From: JAHFIW01 sp035495855
GTDB lineage: Bacteria > Patescibacteriota > Patescibacteriia > SG8-24
NCBI GenBank assembly: GCA_035495855.1
Contig: DATJFD010000022.1
Location: forward strand, 1-20,337
Direction of reading: 5' to 3'
DNA length: 20,337 bases
The position numbers and the translations under genes were made by a program. The notes under the pieces are model-generated. The model saw nothing but the letters and a program-made list of their open reading frames with translations, was not told where the DNA came from and did not search any database. Shown here one piece after another: positions 1 through 7,276 of the stretch (positions are counted from its first letter, which is position 1; every line of letters begins with the position of its first letter).

Positions 1-123
1 CTCTCCGGCCCCGTCCAGAACGCCTTCTTCCGGCTGTACCTCAAGGCGGCCATCTCCCCGAGCGTGCCCGCGCACACCGACTACGCGGACACTTTGACGT
101 TCATTGCGACGGGGACCTACTAG
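1..123 (+). CDS. C-terminal fragment of an unidentified, probably surface-exposed protein
   Basis: Frame 1 is open from the window edge to the TAG at 121-123 and gives the last 40 residues of a protein that begins outside the window. The end, with SVPAHTDYADTLTFIATGTY, is an alternating hydrophilic and hydrophobic beta-strand pattern. It resembles the C-terminal strands of secreted beta-sandwich proteins in which a proline-containing loop precedes a TxTxTxT strand. The family cannot be identified from this fragment. The stop codon overlaps the left arm of the inverted repeat at 123-178, which probably terminates this transcript. Confidence 0.7.
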   Translation, partial: LSGPVQNAFFRLYLKAAISPSVPAHTDYADTLTFIATGTY

Positions 124-178
124 AGTCGAAAGTCCAAAGTCGAGAGTCGAGAGACGTGATGCTTTCGACTTTCGACTC
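123..178 (+). repeat. Inverted repeat of GTCGAAAGT-like units, terminator-like
   Basis: The left arm (123-139) and right arm (162-178) are complementary over 17 bases with one mismatch, separated by a 22-base loop that carries further copies of the unit. The right arm runs into TTTTTT at 179-184, so this copy can act as an intrinsic terminator for the upstream gene. The left arm begins on the G of the TAG stop codon. Confidence 0.75.
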
Positions 179-204
179 TTTTTTAGGTCTTTTCGACCGT
201 TTTT

Positions 205-213
205 TGCTATACT
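205..213 (+). promoter_or_regulatory. Extended -10 promoter element for gap
   Basis: TGCTATACT is a TGn extended -10 followed by a near-consensus hexamer (208-213). I see no good -35 at 16-18 bases upstream, which is usual for extended -10 promoters. The predicted start of transcription near 220 leaves a leader of about 30 bases before gap. The same nine bases occur before pgk. Confidence 0.6.
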
Positions 214-250
214 CTTCTATATTCAATTTCATGCTCAGCCCGCGCACGCT

Positions 251-1270
251 ATGCCTATCCGCGTCGCCATCAACGGATTCGGCCGCATCGGCCGCAACAC
301 TTTCAAGGCCTCGTTCGGCCGCCTGAAGGACCTTGAGTTCGTCGCCGTCAACGACCTCACCGACACGAAGACGCTCGCGCATCTCTTGAAGCACGACACG
401 AGCTACGGGATGTACGACCACGAGGTCTCGCATGACGCGCAGAACGTCATCGTCGACGGCAAGAAGATCCGCGTCTACGCGGAGAAGGACCCGACGAAGC
501 TGCCGTGGGGCAAGGAGAAGATCGACGTCGTGCTCGAATGCACCGGCCGTTTCACCGACGAGGCGGGCGCGGGCCAGCACATCACCGCGGGCGCGAAGCG
601 CGTCATCATCTCCGCGCCGGCGAAGGGCGGCAACGTCCCGACGCATGTGCTCGGCGTGAACCCCGAGGGCGCCGGCAAGGCCAAGGTCATCAACAACGCG
701 TCCTGCACGACGAACTGCATCGCGCCCGTCGCGGCGATCATGCATGAGGCCTTCGGCATCAAGAAGGCGCTCATGACCACGACGCACGGCTACACCGCGG
801 ACCAGAACCTGCAGGACGGCCCGCACAAGGACCTGCGTCGCGCCCGCGCGGCCGCGGCCAACATCGTCCCGACGTCGACCGGCGCGGCCATCGCCGTGAC
901 CGAAGTGATCCCCGAGCTGAAGGGCCTGTTCGACGGCCTCGCGCTGCGCGTGCCGGTACCCGTCTGCTCGCTCTCCGATTTCACGTTCCTGCTCAAGAAG
1001 AAGACCACCGCCGAGGAGATCAACGCGCTCTTCAAGAAGGCAGCGAAGAGCCCGCGCTGGAAAGGCATCCTCGCGGTATCCGAAGAGCCGCTGGTATCCT
1101 CGGACTTCATCAAGAACCCGCACTCGTCCATCGTCGACCTGGAACTCACCAAGGTCATCGACGGCGACTTCGTGAAAGTCGTCGCCTGGTACGACAACGA
1201 GTGGGGGTATTCCTGCCGGCTCGGCGAGATGGCCCTGCACGTCGGGAAATCCCTGGGCGCCAAGAAGTAA
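251..1270 (+). CDS. gap: Type I glyceraldehyde-3-phosphate dehydrogenase
   Basis: This cytoplasmic enzyme oxidises glyceraldehyde-3-phosphate with NAD+ and phosphate to 1,3-bisphosphoglycerate. The 339 residues match the usual family length. The dinucleotide-binding NGFGRIGRN is at residues 8-16, and an Asp (about 35) after the second strand fits NAD rather than NADP. The catalytic Cys is in NASCTTNC (about 152) and the partner His in HGYT (about 179). The family signatures PTSTGAA and WYDNEWGYS are intact. The start at 251 is chosen because it puts MPIRVAINGFGRIG at the N-terminus; the frame is open further upstream, but nothing conserved lies there. There is no Shine-Dalgarno. It opens a cluster with pgk, eno and two gpmI genes. 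Confidence 0.97.
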   Translation: MPIRVAINGFGRIGRNTFKASFGRLKDLEFVAVNDLTDTKTLAHLLKHDTSYGMYDHEVSHDAQNVIVDGKKIRVYAEKDPTKLPWGKEKIDVVLECTGRFTDEAGAGQHITAGAKRVIISAPAKGGNVPTHVLGVNPEGAGKAKVINNASCTTNCIAPVAAIMHEAFGIKKALMTTTHGYTADQNLQDGPHKDLRRARAAAANIVPTSTGAAIAVTEVIPELKGLFDGLALRVPVPVCSLSDFTFLLKKKTTAEEINALFKKAAKSPRWKGILAVSEEPLVSSDFIKNPHSSIVDLELTKVIDGDFVKVVAWYDNEWGYSCRLGEMALHVGKSLGAKK

Positions 1271-1288
1271 CGCCGGTCCGCGCCGGCG
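1271..1288 (+). other. Short G+C hairpin between gap and the phosphoesterase
   Basis: CGCCGG at 1271-1276 pairs with CCGGCG at 1283-1288 across a six-base loop, directly after the gap stop codon. No T-run follows, so it is not a convincing terminator. It may protect the gap 3' end or attenuate readthrough into the next gene. Confidence 0.4.
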
Positions 1289-1295
1289 ACGCACG

Positions 1296-2198
1296 ATGGT
1301 CCAGACGCTCATCTTCGACGGCATCATCGCGCTCGTCATCGGCGCAGTCCCGGTCTATTTCGCGATCGCGCTCAGGCGCCAACGGGAAGGGAAGGGGGGC
1401 GGCCCCGGCCTCCTCGGCGCGGTCGGCGCGCTCGTCTGGCTGGTGGTCGGCTACGGCAGCTTCATCGAGCCGCGCCTGCTCGCGGTGCGGCACTATGACA
1501 TCCGCATCGGCGACGGCGGCAGGACGATGACCGTCGCGCTCGTTTCCGACACGCATCTCGGCCAGTACCGGCACGAAGAGTGGCTGCGCGAGCTCGTCGG
1601 ACGCATCGACGCGCTCGCGCCGGACGTCGTGCTGCTCGCCGGCGACATCGTTTCCACGCCGTCCGGCATCGAGGAGCTCGCGCCGCTCAAGGAACTCAAG
1701 AGCCGCTTCGGCTCGTACGCGGTGCTCGGCAACTGGGATTATCAGGCCGGCGCCGTGGACGCGCGCAAGAAGATCGAATCCTACGGCGTCGAGGTGCTGA
1801 CCAACGAGTCGGTGGCCATCCCGTTGAAGGACGGAGAAGTGCGGCTGGCGGGTCTCGACGACATGCGCTTCGGGCAGCCCGACATCGACGCGGCGCTCAG
1901 TGAAGCGCCGCCCGGCGTGCCCAGGGTGCTGCTCGTGCACAGTCCGGACGCGGCCCCGCTCGCGGAGACGCGCGGCGTCGACCTGGTGCTCGCCGGCCAT
2001 ACCCACGGGGGACAGGTCCGGCTGCCGCTCATCGGGCCGGTCCCGACGATGCCGATCAAGATCGGGCAGCAGTTCGACAAGGGGCTCTTCTGGTTCGGCC
2101 CGACCCGGCTGTTCATCACGCCGGGCGCCGGCGAATCAGGCGCGCGCGCGAGGCTTTTCGACCCGCCGGAGATCTCTTACCTCCGCATAACCTACTGA
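1296..2198 (+). CDS. Membrane-anchored metallophosphoesterase, YkuE/YaeI-like
   Basis: This is a calcineurin-like phosphoesterase of 300 residues. Two hydrophobic segments at the N-terminus (about 5-26 and 38-55) should anchor it in the membrane. The metal-binding motifs follow in order: SDTHLG (84-89), AGD (115-117), GNWD (145-148), VHSPD (214-218) and GHTHGGQ (234-240). Relatives of this type hydrolyse phosphodiesters or pyrophosphates in lipid precursors, but the substrate here cannot be read from sequence. One oddity is Trp where the third motif normally has His (GNHD/E). It starts 25 bases after gap, and NDH-2 begins two bases after its stop, so co-transcription of the latter pair is likely. 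Confidence 0.88.
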   Translation: MVQTLIFDGIIALVIGAVPVYFAIALRRQREGKGGGPGLLGAVGALVWLVVGYGSFIEPRLLAVRHYDIRIGDGGRTMTVALVSDTHLGQYRHEEWLRELVGRIDALAPDVVLLAGDIVSTPSGIEELAPLKELKSRFGSYAVLGNWDYQAGAVDARKKIESYGVEVLTNESVAIPLKDGEVRLAGLDDMRFGQPDIDAALSEAPPGVPRVLLVHSPDAAPLAETRGVDLVLAGHTHGGQVRLPLIGPVPTMPIKIGQQFDKGLFWFGPTRLFITPGAGESGARARLFDPPEISYLRITY

Positions 2199-2200
2199 TC

Positions 2201-3526
2201 ATGCCAACCCCCACCAAGCCGTCGGTCGTCATCCTCGGCGCGGGCTTCGGCGGCGCGGCCGCGGCCCACGAGCTCGCGGACGCCGCGCGCGGAGCCGTCT
2301 GCCGCGTGACGGTCATCGACCGCAACGAGAGCCACCTCTTCACCCCCCTCCTGTACGAAGCGGCGACGGGCTTCGTGGAGCACGAGAACCTCGGGTCAGC
2401 GAAGCTGCTCGCCGGCGGGGTCACGGTGCGCACCGCGGACATGCTCTCGCCCTGGGGTGTCGATTTCGTGAACGGCGACATCGAGGGGATCGACTGGGAC
2501 GCGCGCCGCGTGCTGCTCAGGAACGCCGAACCCGTCGCTTTCGACAGCCTCGTCATCGCGCTCGGCGCGGAGACGAACTTCTTCGGCATCGCCGGTCTCA
2601 AGGAGAACGCCTTCACGCTCAAGTCCATCCGCGACGCGGACCGTCTGCGCCAGCGCATCCATGACGTGCTGCACAAGCTTGAGATGGGCAAGGACGAGGA
2701 CGGCAAGCTCAACATCCTGATCGGAGGCGGCGGCGCCACGGGCGTCGAACTCGCGGCGGAAGTGACGTTCTTCCTGCGGCGCCATCTCATGAAAGGGCAT
2801 CTCAAGTTCGACGATTTCTCGGTCACGCTCGTCGAAGCGCAGTCGCGTCTGCTCGGCGCGCTGTCGCCGGAGCTTTCCGCCAAGGCGCTCGAGCGCCTCA
2901 AGGACCTCGGCGTGAAGGTCTACCTCGACTCGGCGGTGAAGGAGGCGGCCATGAAGTACGTCACGCTCGTGCCGCGCGCCTGCAAGCCGGGCGAGACGCT
3001 CGATCAGCTGGTCTGCGACTTCCGCCATGAAGGCCAGAAGATCATGAACCCGGACATCGTCGTCTGGACCGGCGGCATCCGCGGCAGCGCGACGCTCGAG
3101 AAGCTCGGACTCCCGCTCGACCAGCGCGGCAAGCGCATCGAGGTGGGGTCCACCCTGGAAGTGCCGGGCAAGAAGGACGTCTTCGCGCTGGGGGACTCCG
3201 TGGTGCTCATGGATCCGAAGACCAAGCAGCCGGTGCCGTGGCTCGCGCAGGCCGCGATGAAGCAGGGCCAGGTCGCGGCGAAGACGATCAAGGCGCGTCT
3301 GTCGGGCGGCGCGGACGCGAAGTACGATTTCCCTTCCTACCCCGTCATCGTGCCGCTCGGCGCCAAGTACGCCATCGCCATCGTCGGCAAGATCAGGCTC
3401 ATCGGGTTCTGGGGTTGGATGCTCAAGGAGGTCGCCAACCTGCGCTACTTCCTGTCCATTCTGCCGCCCATTCGAGCGGTCCAGAAATGGTGGCATGGGG
3501 CGCTCATGTACACGAAGAACGATTGA
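2201..3526 (+). CDS. ndh: Type II NADH dehydrogenase (NDH-2)
   Basis: This is an FAD-dependent, non-proton-pumping NADH:quinone oxidoreductase on the cytoplasmic face of the membrane. The 441 residues have the family layout: an FAD-binding ILGAGFGG (11-18), a central NAD-binding LIGGGGATGVELAAE (173-187), the TGG of VVWTGGIRG (about 287-295), FAD-contacting VFALGD (327-332), and AQAAMKQG (349-356) in the quinone-site region. The aromatic, amphipathic segment around 398-421 fits monotopic membrane attachment. ATG 2201 follows the upstream stop by two bases, with no Shine-Dalgarno. Its place between gap and pgk suggests that it reoxidises NADH from Gap. Sulfide:quinone oxidoreductase is a related alternative, but its catalytic cysteine pattern is not evident. 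Confidence 0.85.
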   Translation: MPTPTKPSVVILGAGFGGAAAAHELADAARGAVCRVTVIDRNESHLFTPLLYEAATGFVEHENLGSAKLLAGGVTVRTADMLSPWGVDFVNGDIEGIDWDARRVLLRNAEPVAFDSLVIALGAETNFFGIAGLKENAFTLKSIRDADRLRQRIHDVLHKLEMGKDEDGKLNILIGGGGATGVELAAEVTFFLRRHLMKGHLKFDDFSVTLVEAQSRLLGALSPELSAKALERLKDLGVKVYLDSAVKEAAMKYVTLVPRACKPGETLDQLVCDFRHEGQKIMNPDIVVWTGGIRGSATLEKLGLPLDQRGKRIEVGSTLEVPGKKDVFALGDSVVLMDPKTKQPVPWLAQAAMKQGQVAAKTIKARLSGGADAKYDFPSYPVIVPLGAKYAIAIVGKIRLIGFWGWMLKEVANLRYFLSILPPIRAVQKWWHGALMYTKND

Positions 3527-3537
3527 TGATCGGCAGG

Positions 3538-3561
3538 CGGGCCCATCGGGACCCGTCTTTT
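3538..3561 (+). terminator. Probable weak intrinsic terminator after NDH-2
   Basis: CGGGCCC at 3538-3544 pairs with GGACCCG (3549-3555) except for one internal mismatch, and is followed by TCTTTT. It lies just after the ndh stop and before the pgk promoter, which supports a transcription-unit boundary there. The short, interrupted T-run makes it weak. Confidence 0.45.
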
Positions 3562-3597
3562 CGTTCACTCGTCGCGAAGGACGGACGGCATGCGGTG

Positions 3598-3606
3598 TGC
3601 TATACT
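3598..3606 (+). promoter_or_regulatory. Extended -10 promoter element for pgk
   Basis: TGCTATACT at 3598-3606 is identical to the element before gap. No matching -35 is visible. Counting from the hexamer end, transcription should begin near 3613, only about six bases before the first in-frame ATG (3619) and 18 before the second (3631). Confidence 0.6.
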
Positions 3607-3630
3607 GTTCCGGTATTCATGCGCACCGCC

Positions 3631-4848
3631 ATGCCGCTCTCCACCCTCAAAGAGCTCAAGAAACCCAAGGGAAAACGCATCCTCCTGCGCGTCGATTTCA
3701 ACGTCCCGCTCGGTCCGAAAGGCGAGATCGGGCATGACGAGGACGCGCGCATCCGCGGCTCCCTGCCCACCATCCAGAAGCTGCGCAAGGCCGGCGCCCG
3801 CGTCATCCTCGTCTCGCACATGGGCCGCCCCGACGGGCGCGAAGCGAAGTACTCGCTGAAGCCCGTCGCCGAACATCTCGCGAAGCTCCTTGGCGCGCCC
3901 GTACCGCTCATCGCCGACAGCCTCGAGGACGACAAGCTCGTCGACAAGAAGATCGCCGCCATGGGGAATGGCGACGTTACGATGCTCGAGAACATCCGTT
4001 TCTATAAAGGGGAGGACAAGAACGGCGCTTTCCTCGCCCGGAGGCTGGCCTCTTTCGCCGACGCCTACGTCGACGACGCCTTCGCGGTCGCGCACCGCGA
4101 GGCAGCCTCGAACGTCGGCGTGACCAAGTTCCTTCCGAGCTACGCGGGGCTTCTGCTCGAAACCGAGATCAAGCATCTCGACAAGCTCCTCGGCAAGCCG
4201 AAGCGTCCGTTCGTCGCGCTCGTCGGCGGCGCCAAGATCTCCTCCAAGCTCCCGACGCTCAAGAAGCTGCTGTCCATCTGCGATACCGTCATGGTCGGCG
4301 GCGGCATGGCCAACAACTTCTTCCGCGCCATGGGCTACGGCATGGGCAAGTCGCTCGTCGCGCCTGAGGACGTGAAGATGGCCAAGGGCCTGCTCGCGCG
4401 CCACAAGCACGTCCTGCTCCTGCCGAAGGACGTGCTGGTCGCGAAGAGGCTCGACGACAAGGCCGAACCCCGCTACTGCAAGCCTGAAGAGGTCGGGCCC
4501 GACGAGCACGTCGTCGACGTCGGCGCCGAGACGGTCCGCGCATGGGCCGCGGTCATCAAGAAGGCCAAGACCATCGTCTGGAACGGGCCGGTCGGCCTGT
4601 TCGAGGTCAAGAAGTTCAGCCACGGCTCCGTCAGCCTTGGCCGCATGATCGCGGCCCGCTCGAGCGGCAGGGCCTTCGGCGTCGTCGGCGGCGGGGAGAC
4701 CGTGCAGTGCCTCGAACGCACCGGCATGGCCGAGTACGTGGATCACGTCTCGACCGGCGGCGGCGCGATGCTCGAGTACCTCGCCGGCAAGACGCTGCCC
4801 GGCATCAAACCTTTGCTTACGCGAACGAAACCCAAGAAGAAGCGATAA
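3631..4848 (+). CDS. pgk: Phosphoglycerate kinase
   Basis: This enzyme transfers phosphate from 1,3-bisphosphoglycerate to ADP, the first ATP-yielding step of lower glycolysis, in the cytoplasm. The 405 residues from this start are normal for the family. The substrate-binding RVDFNVP (20-26), SHMGRP (62-67) and ENIRFYKGEDKN (120-131) are present. So are VDDAF followed by AHREAAS (148-160), VGGAKISSKL (198-207), WNGPVGLFE (317-325) and GGGETVQ (353-359) in the nucleotide half. An in-frame ATG at 3619 would add MRTA; because the promoter is so close, either could be used. I list 3631 since MPLSTLKEL matches the usual N-terminus. There is no Shine-Dalgarno. The next gene begins 10 bases after the stop. 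Confidence 0.96.
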   Translation: MPLSTLKELKKPKGKRILLRVDFNVPLGPKGEIGHDEDARIRGSLPTIQKLRKAGARVILVSHMGRPDGREAKYSLKPVAEHLAKLLGAPVPLIADSLEDDKLVDKKIAAMGNGDVTMLENIRFYKGEDKNGAFLARRLASFADAYVDDAFAVAHREAASNVGVTKFLPSYAGLLLETEIKHLDKLLGKPKRPFVALVGGAKISSKLPTLKKLLSICDTVMVGGGMANNFFRAMGYGMGKSLVAPEDVKMAKGLLARHKHVLLLPKDVLVAKRLDDKAEPRYCKPEEVGPDEHVVDVGAETVRAWAAVIKKAKTIVWNGPVGLFEVKKFSHGSVSLGRMIAARSSGRAFGVVGGGETVQCLERTGMAEYVDHVSTGGGAMLEYLAGKTLPGIKPLLTRTKPKKKR

Positions 4849-4858
4849 CCCCATTACT

Positions 4859-5737
4859 ATGCATGGCATGATGAAAGAAGGATGCTGCGGAGGTTCCTGC
4901 GGCGGTTCATGCGGCCCGGAGGGCTGCGGCGCCGAAGGACATGAACACGAGATGAAGTCGGGATGGTGGAAGCGGTGCGGCTGCGCCTGCGGCAAGCACG
5001 CGAAGATCTTCTTCCTTTGCGTCGTCTTCATCGCGCTCGCGTGCTGGCTCGGCTTCAAGGCGAGGAACGAGGCCAAGCAGTACCGCTTCATCGGCGTGCC
5101 GATCGAGCGCAACACCATCACGGTGAGCGGCGAAGGCAAGGTGGTCGGCATCCCCGACGTCGCGCTCATCGACCTCGGCATGACGGTCGAGCGCCCGACG
5201 GTCGCGGCGGCGCAGAAGGAGAACACGCGCGTCATGAACGACCTCATCGCCCGGCTGAAGGGCATGGGCGTCGACGCCAAGGACATCCAGACGACGTCGT
5301 ACAGCGTCTACCCGGCGTACGACTGGAACAACGGCAAGCAGACGCTCCGCGGTTACACCGTCTCGCAGAACGTGCACGTGAAGGTGCGCGACCTGGAGAA
5401 GGTCGGCGACATCATCGGCACGGCCGGCGAGCTCGGCGCCAACCAGATCGGCGGCATCAGTTTCTCGGTCGACGAGCCCGAGACGCTCAAGGAACAGGCC
5501 AGGCTCAAGGCCATCGAGAACGCGAAGCAGAAGGCCTCCGACCTGGCGAGCGCCGCAGACGTGAAGCTCGTGCGCGTGGTCTCCTTCCAGGAGTCCTACA
5601 ACACTCCCGGACCGGTCCCTTACTACGACAAGATGGCCCTCGGCATGGGCGGCGCGCAGGCTGCGCCGGCGCCCGCGGTCGAGGCCGGCTCGAGCGAGAT
5701 CGTTGCCGACGTCACGCTGACCTACGAGATCGAATGA
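4859..5737 (+). CDS. Membrane-anchored SIMPL (DUF541) protein with Cys-rich N-terminal tail
   Basis: These 292 residues fall into three parts. An N-terminal tail carries eight cysteines before the membrane segment (9, 10, 14, 18, 23, 40, 42, 44), with Gly and His-Glu runs. A single transmembrane helix spans about 48-66. A SIMPL domain runs from about 85 to the end, with its typical start in ITVSGEGKV, the ERPTVAAAQKENTRVMNDLI helix and a final strand ending VTLTYEIE. SIMPL domains are usually extracytoplasmic; their molecular role is poorly defined, and some are linked to oxidative stress or envelope biogenesis. The Cys-rich tail, probably cytoplasmic, could bind metal, but that is inference. 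It lies between pgk (10-base gap) and eno. Confidence 0.85.
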   Translation: MHGMMKEGCCGGSCGGSCGPEGCGAEGHEHEMKSGWWKRCGCACGKHAKIFFLCVVFIALACWLGFKARNEAKQYRFIGVPIERNTITVSGEGKVVGIPDVALIDLGMTVERPTVAAAQKENTRVMNDLIARLKGMGVDAKDIQTTSYSVYPAYDWNNGKQTLRGYTVSQNVHVKVRDLEKVGDIIGTAGELGANQIGGISFSVDEPETLKEQARLKAIENAKQKASDLASAADVKLVRVVSFQESYNTPGPVPYYDKMALGMGGAQAAPAPAVEAGSSEIVADVTLTYEIE

Positions 5738-5766
5738 ACGGAGGACGCTGCTGCGGCGGCGGCTAA
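5734..5766 (+). CDS. Possible 10-codon Cys-Gly microORF overlapping the SIMPL stop
   Basis: An ATGA overlap with the stop of the SIMPL gene opens a short frame encoding MNGGRCCGGG and ending in TAA at 5764-5766. The CCGGG end echoes the CCGGSCGG tail of the upstream protein. It could be a translationally coupled micropeptide, a remnant of a lost C-terminal or duplicated tail, or chance in G+C-rich DNA. No family can be assigned. Confidence 0.2.
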   Translation: MNGGRCCGGG

Positions 5767-5789
5767 CTGAACCTGACCGAACATGATGT

Positions 5790-7049
5790 ATGGCCAAGAT
5801 CACTGACGTGCGCGCGAGGGAGATCCTCGATTCGCGGGGCAACCCGACGGTCGAAGTGACGGTGAAGCTGGACGGGGGAGCGGAGGCCAGGGCTTCGGTG
5901 CCTTCGGGCGCCTCGACCGGCACCCATGAGGCCCTCGAACTGCGTGATGGCGACCCGAAGCGCTACGGCGGCAAGGGCGTCCGCAAGGCGGTCGAGAACG
6001 CCAACGTCATCCTCAAGAAGAAGATCACCGGGCTCGACGCCGACCAGCAGCGGCGCGTCGATGACGCGATGCTCGCGGCCGATGGCACGGACAACAAGTC
6101 GAAGCTCGGCGCGAACGCCATCCTCGGCGTGTCGCTCGCGGTAGCGCGCGCGGCCGCGGCGTCGAACGGCATGCCGCTCTATCGCTGGCTCCGCCAGGCG
6201 TACGGCATCTCCCGCAAGGACTTCCCGATGCCGCTGCCGATGATGAACGTGCTGAACGGCGGCGCGCACGCGGACTTCGCGCTCGACATGCAGGAGACGA
6301 TGATCATCCCGCGGCTGCCGCGCTTCGCGGAACGCGTCCGCGCGGGCAGCGAGATCTTCCACGCGCTCGGCTCGATGCTCAAGAAGAAGGGCTACGTCAC
6401 CACGGTGGGGGACGAGGGCGGTTACGCGCCGAAGCTGCCAGCCAACGAGAAGGCCTTCGCGACGGTGCTCGACGCCATCGAGGAGGCGGGTTACGCGCCC
6501 GGCAAGGACGTCTCGCTCGGCGCGGACGTCGCTGCCTCGGAGTTCTACGACGCCAAGAAGGGCGTCTATAAGATGAAGGTCGACAAGAAGACCCTCACCT
6601 CCGCCGAGATGATCTCGATGTACGAGAAATGGCTGAAGCAGTACCCGCTCCTCTCGCTCGAGGACGGTCTGGCCGAGGATGACTGGGACAACTGGGAGAC
6701 CTTCACCAAGAAGCTCGGCAAGAAACTGACGCTCGTCGGCGACGATCTCTTCGTCACGAACGTCCGCCGGCTGCAGGAGGGCATCTCGCGCCAGGTCGCG
6801 AACGCCATCCTCATCAAGGTCAACCAGATCGGCACGCTCTCCGAGACGATGGACGCGATCATGCTCGCCCAGAAGAACGGCTACAAGGTCGCGATCTCGC
6901 ACCGTTCGGGCGAGACGGCCGATACGTTCATCGCCGACCTCGCGGTCGCCGTCGGTTCCGAGTTCATCAAGACCGGCAGCCTGTCCCGCAGCGAGCGGCT
7001 TGAAAAGTACAACAGGCTCATGGAGATCGAGACGGAGACGGGAGGCTGA
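5790..7049 (+). CDS. eno: Enolase (phosphopyruvate hydratase)
   Basis: This enzyme dehydrates 2-phosphoglycerate to phosphoenolpyruvate with Mg2+ in the cytoplasm. The 419 residues are slightly short of the common 425-430 but complete. The N-terminal signature DSRGNPTVEV is at 14-23 and the mobile loop GASTGTHE at 40-47. Substrate His is in GGAHAD (159) and the general acid Glu in GDEGGYAP (209). Metal ligands sit in LGADVAASEFY (D246), LEDGLAEDDW (E291) and VGDDLFVTN (D318). The catalytic base is Lys in LIKVNQIG (343), with His in SHRSGET (371) and Lys in IKTG (394). The usual ADNNVD loop is replaced by ADFALD. ATG 5790 is the in-frame start among three closely spaced ATGs, and there is no Shine-Dalgarno. 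Confidence 0.97.
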   Translation: MAKITDVRAREILDSRGNPTVEVTVKLDGGAEARASVPSGASTGTHEALELRDGDPKRYGGKGVRKAVENANVILKKKITGLDADQQRRVDDAMLAADGTDNKSKLGANAILGVSLAVARAAAASNGMPLYRWLRQAYGISRKDFPMPLPMMNVLNGGAHADFALDMQETMIIPRLPRFAERVRAGSEIFHALGSMLKKKGYVTTVGDEGGYAPKLPANEKAFATVLDAIEEAGYAPGKDVSLGADVAASEFYDAKKGVYKMKVDKKTLTSAEMISMYEKWLKQYPLLSLEDGLAEDDWDNWETFTKKLGKKLTLVGDDLFVTNVRRLQEGISRQVANAILIKVNQIGTLSETMDAIMLAQKNGYKVAISHRSGETADTFIADLAVAVGSEFIKTGSLSRSERLEKYNRLMEIETETGG

Positions 7050-7080
7050 AGTCGAGAGTCGAAAGTCCAAAGTCGAGAGG

Positions 7081-7107
7081 AAAAACCGGCCTGCGGACCG
7101 GTTTTTT
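7081..7107 (+). terminator. Intrinsic terminator of eno
   Basis: AAAAACCGG at 7081-7089 pairs with CCGGTTTTT (from 7098), and a T-run follows. The stem lies 31 bases after the eno stop. This is a strong, bidirectional-looking terminator. Confidence 0.85.
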
Positions 7108-7144
7108 CGTGTGAAGACAGAAAGGAAGCCTAAGATTCTCGTCT

Positions 7145-7170
7145 AAAAACCGTCCAAAAGGACGGTTTTT
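7145..7170. terminator. Second bidirectional terminator-like hairpin
   Basis: A perfect 11-base stem, AAAAACCGTCC at 7145-7155 with GGACGGTTTTT at 7160-7170, encloses an AAAA loop. A-runs and T-runs on the two sides allow it to work on either strand. Two consecutive terminators strongly insulate the first gpmI from eno. Confidence 0.8.
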
Positions 7171-7209
7171 CCGCTTTCCACTTTCAACTCTCCACTTTCG
7201 ACTTTCGGG

Positions 7210-7218
7210 TGGTATACT
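7210..7218 (+). promoter_or_regulatory. Extended -10 promoter element for the first gpmI
   Basis: TGGTATACT has the same TGnTATACT form as the elements before gap and pgk. The start of transcription is expected near 7225, giving a leader of about 50 bases. That leader contains a small possible hairpin (CGCCCG...CGGGCG, about 7231-7251). Confidence 0.6.
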
Positions 7219-7276
7219 CCTTAGGAAACGCGCCCGGCCGTGAAACGGGCGAACGTCTCATTTTGCCTGTTCCCGC

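Larger units (their letters stand above)
7050..7207 (+). repeat. Imperfect inverted GTCGAAAGT-type arms flanking two terminators
   Basis: The left arm (7050-7079) starts on the base after the eno stop and is made of AGTCGAGAGTCGAAAGT and related units. The right arm (7174-7207) carries CTTTCCACTTTC and CTTTCGACTTTCG, the opposite orientation of the same units, but more diverged than at the other sites. Two separate terminator hairpins lie between the arms. The right arm ends two bases before the extended -10 of the first gpmI. Confidence 0.6.

Noticed and set aside
251..1270. Extended N-terminus of Gap from an upstream start at about 104
   Set aside because: The extra residues would be encoded by the repeat hairpin and promoter region. 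The family N-terminus begins at MPIRVAINGFG.
3565..5286. 573-codon minus-strand open frame across pgk and the SIMPL gene
   Set aside because: It spans two well-supported genes on the other strand, and its translation has no family features.
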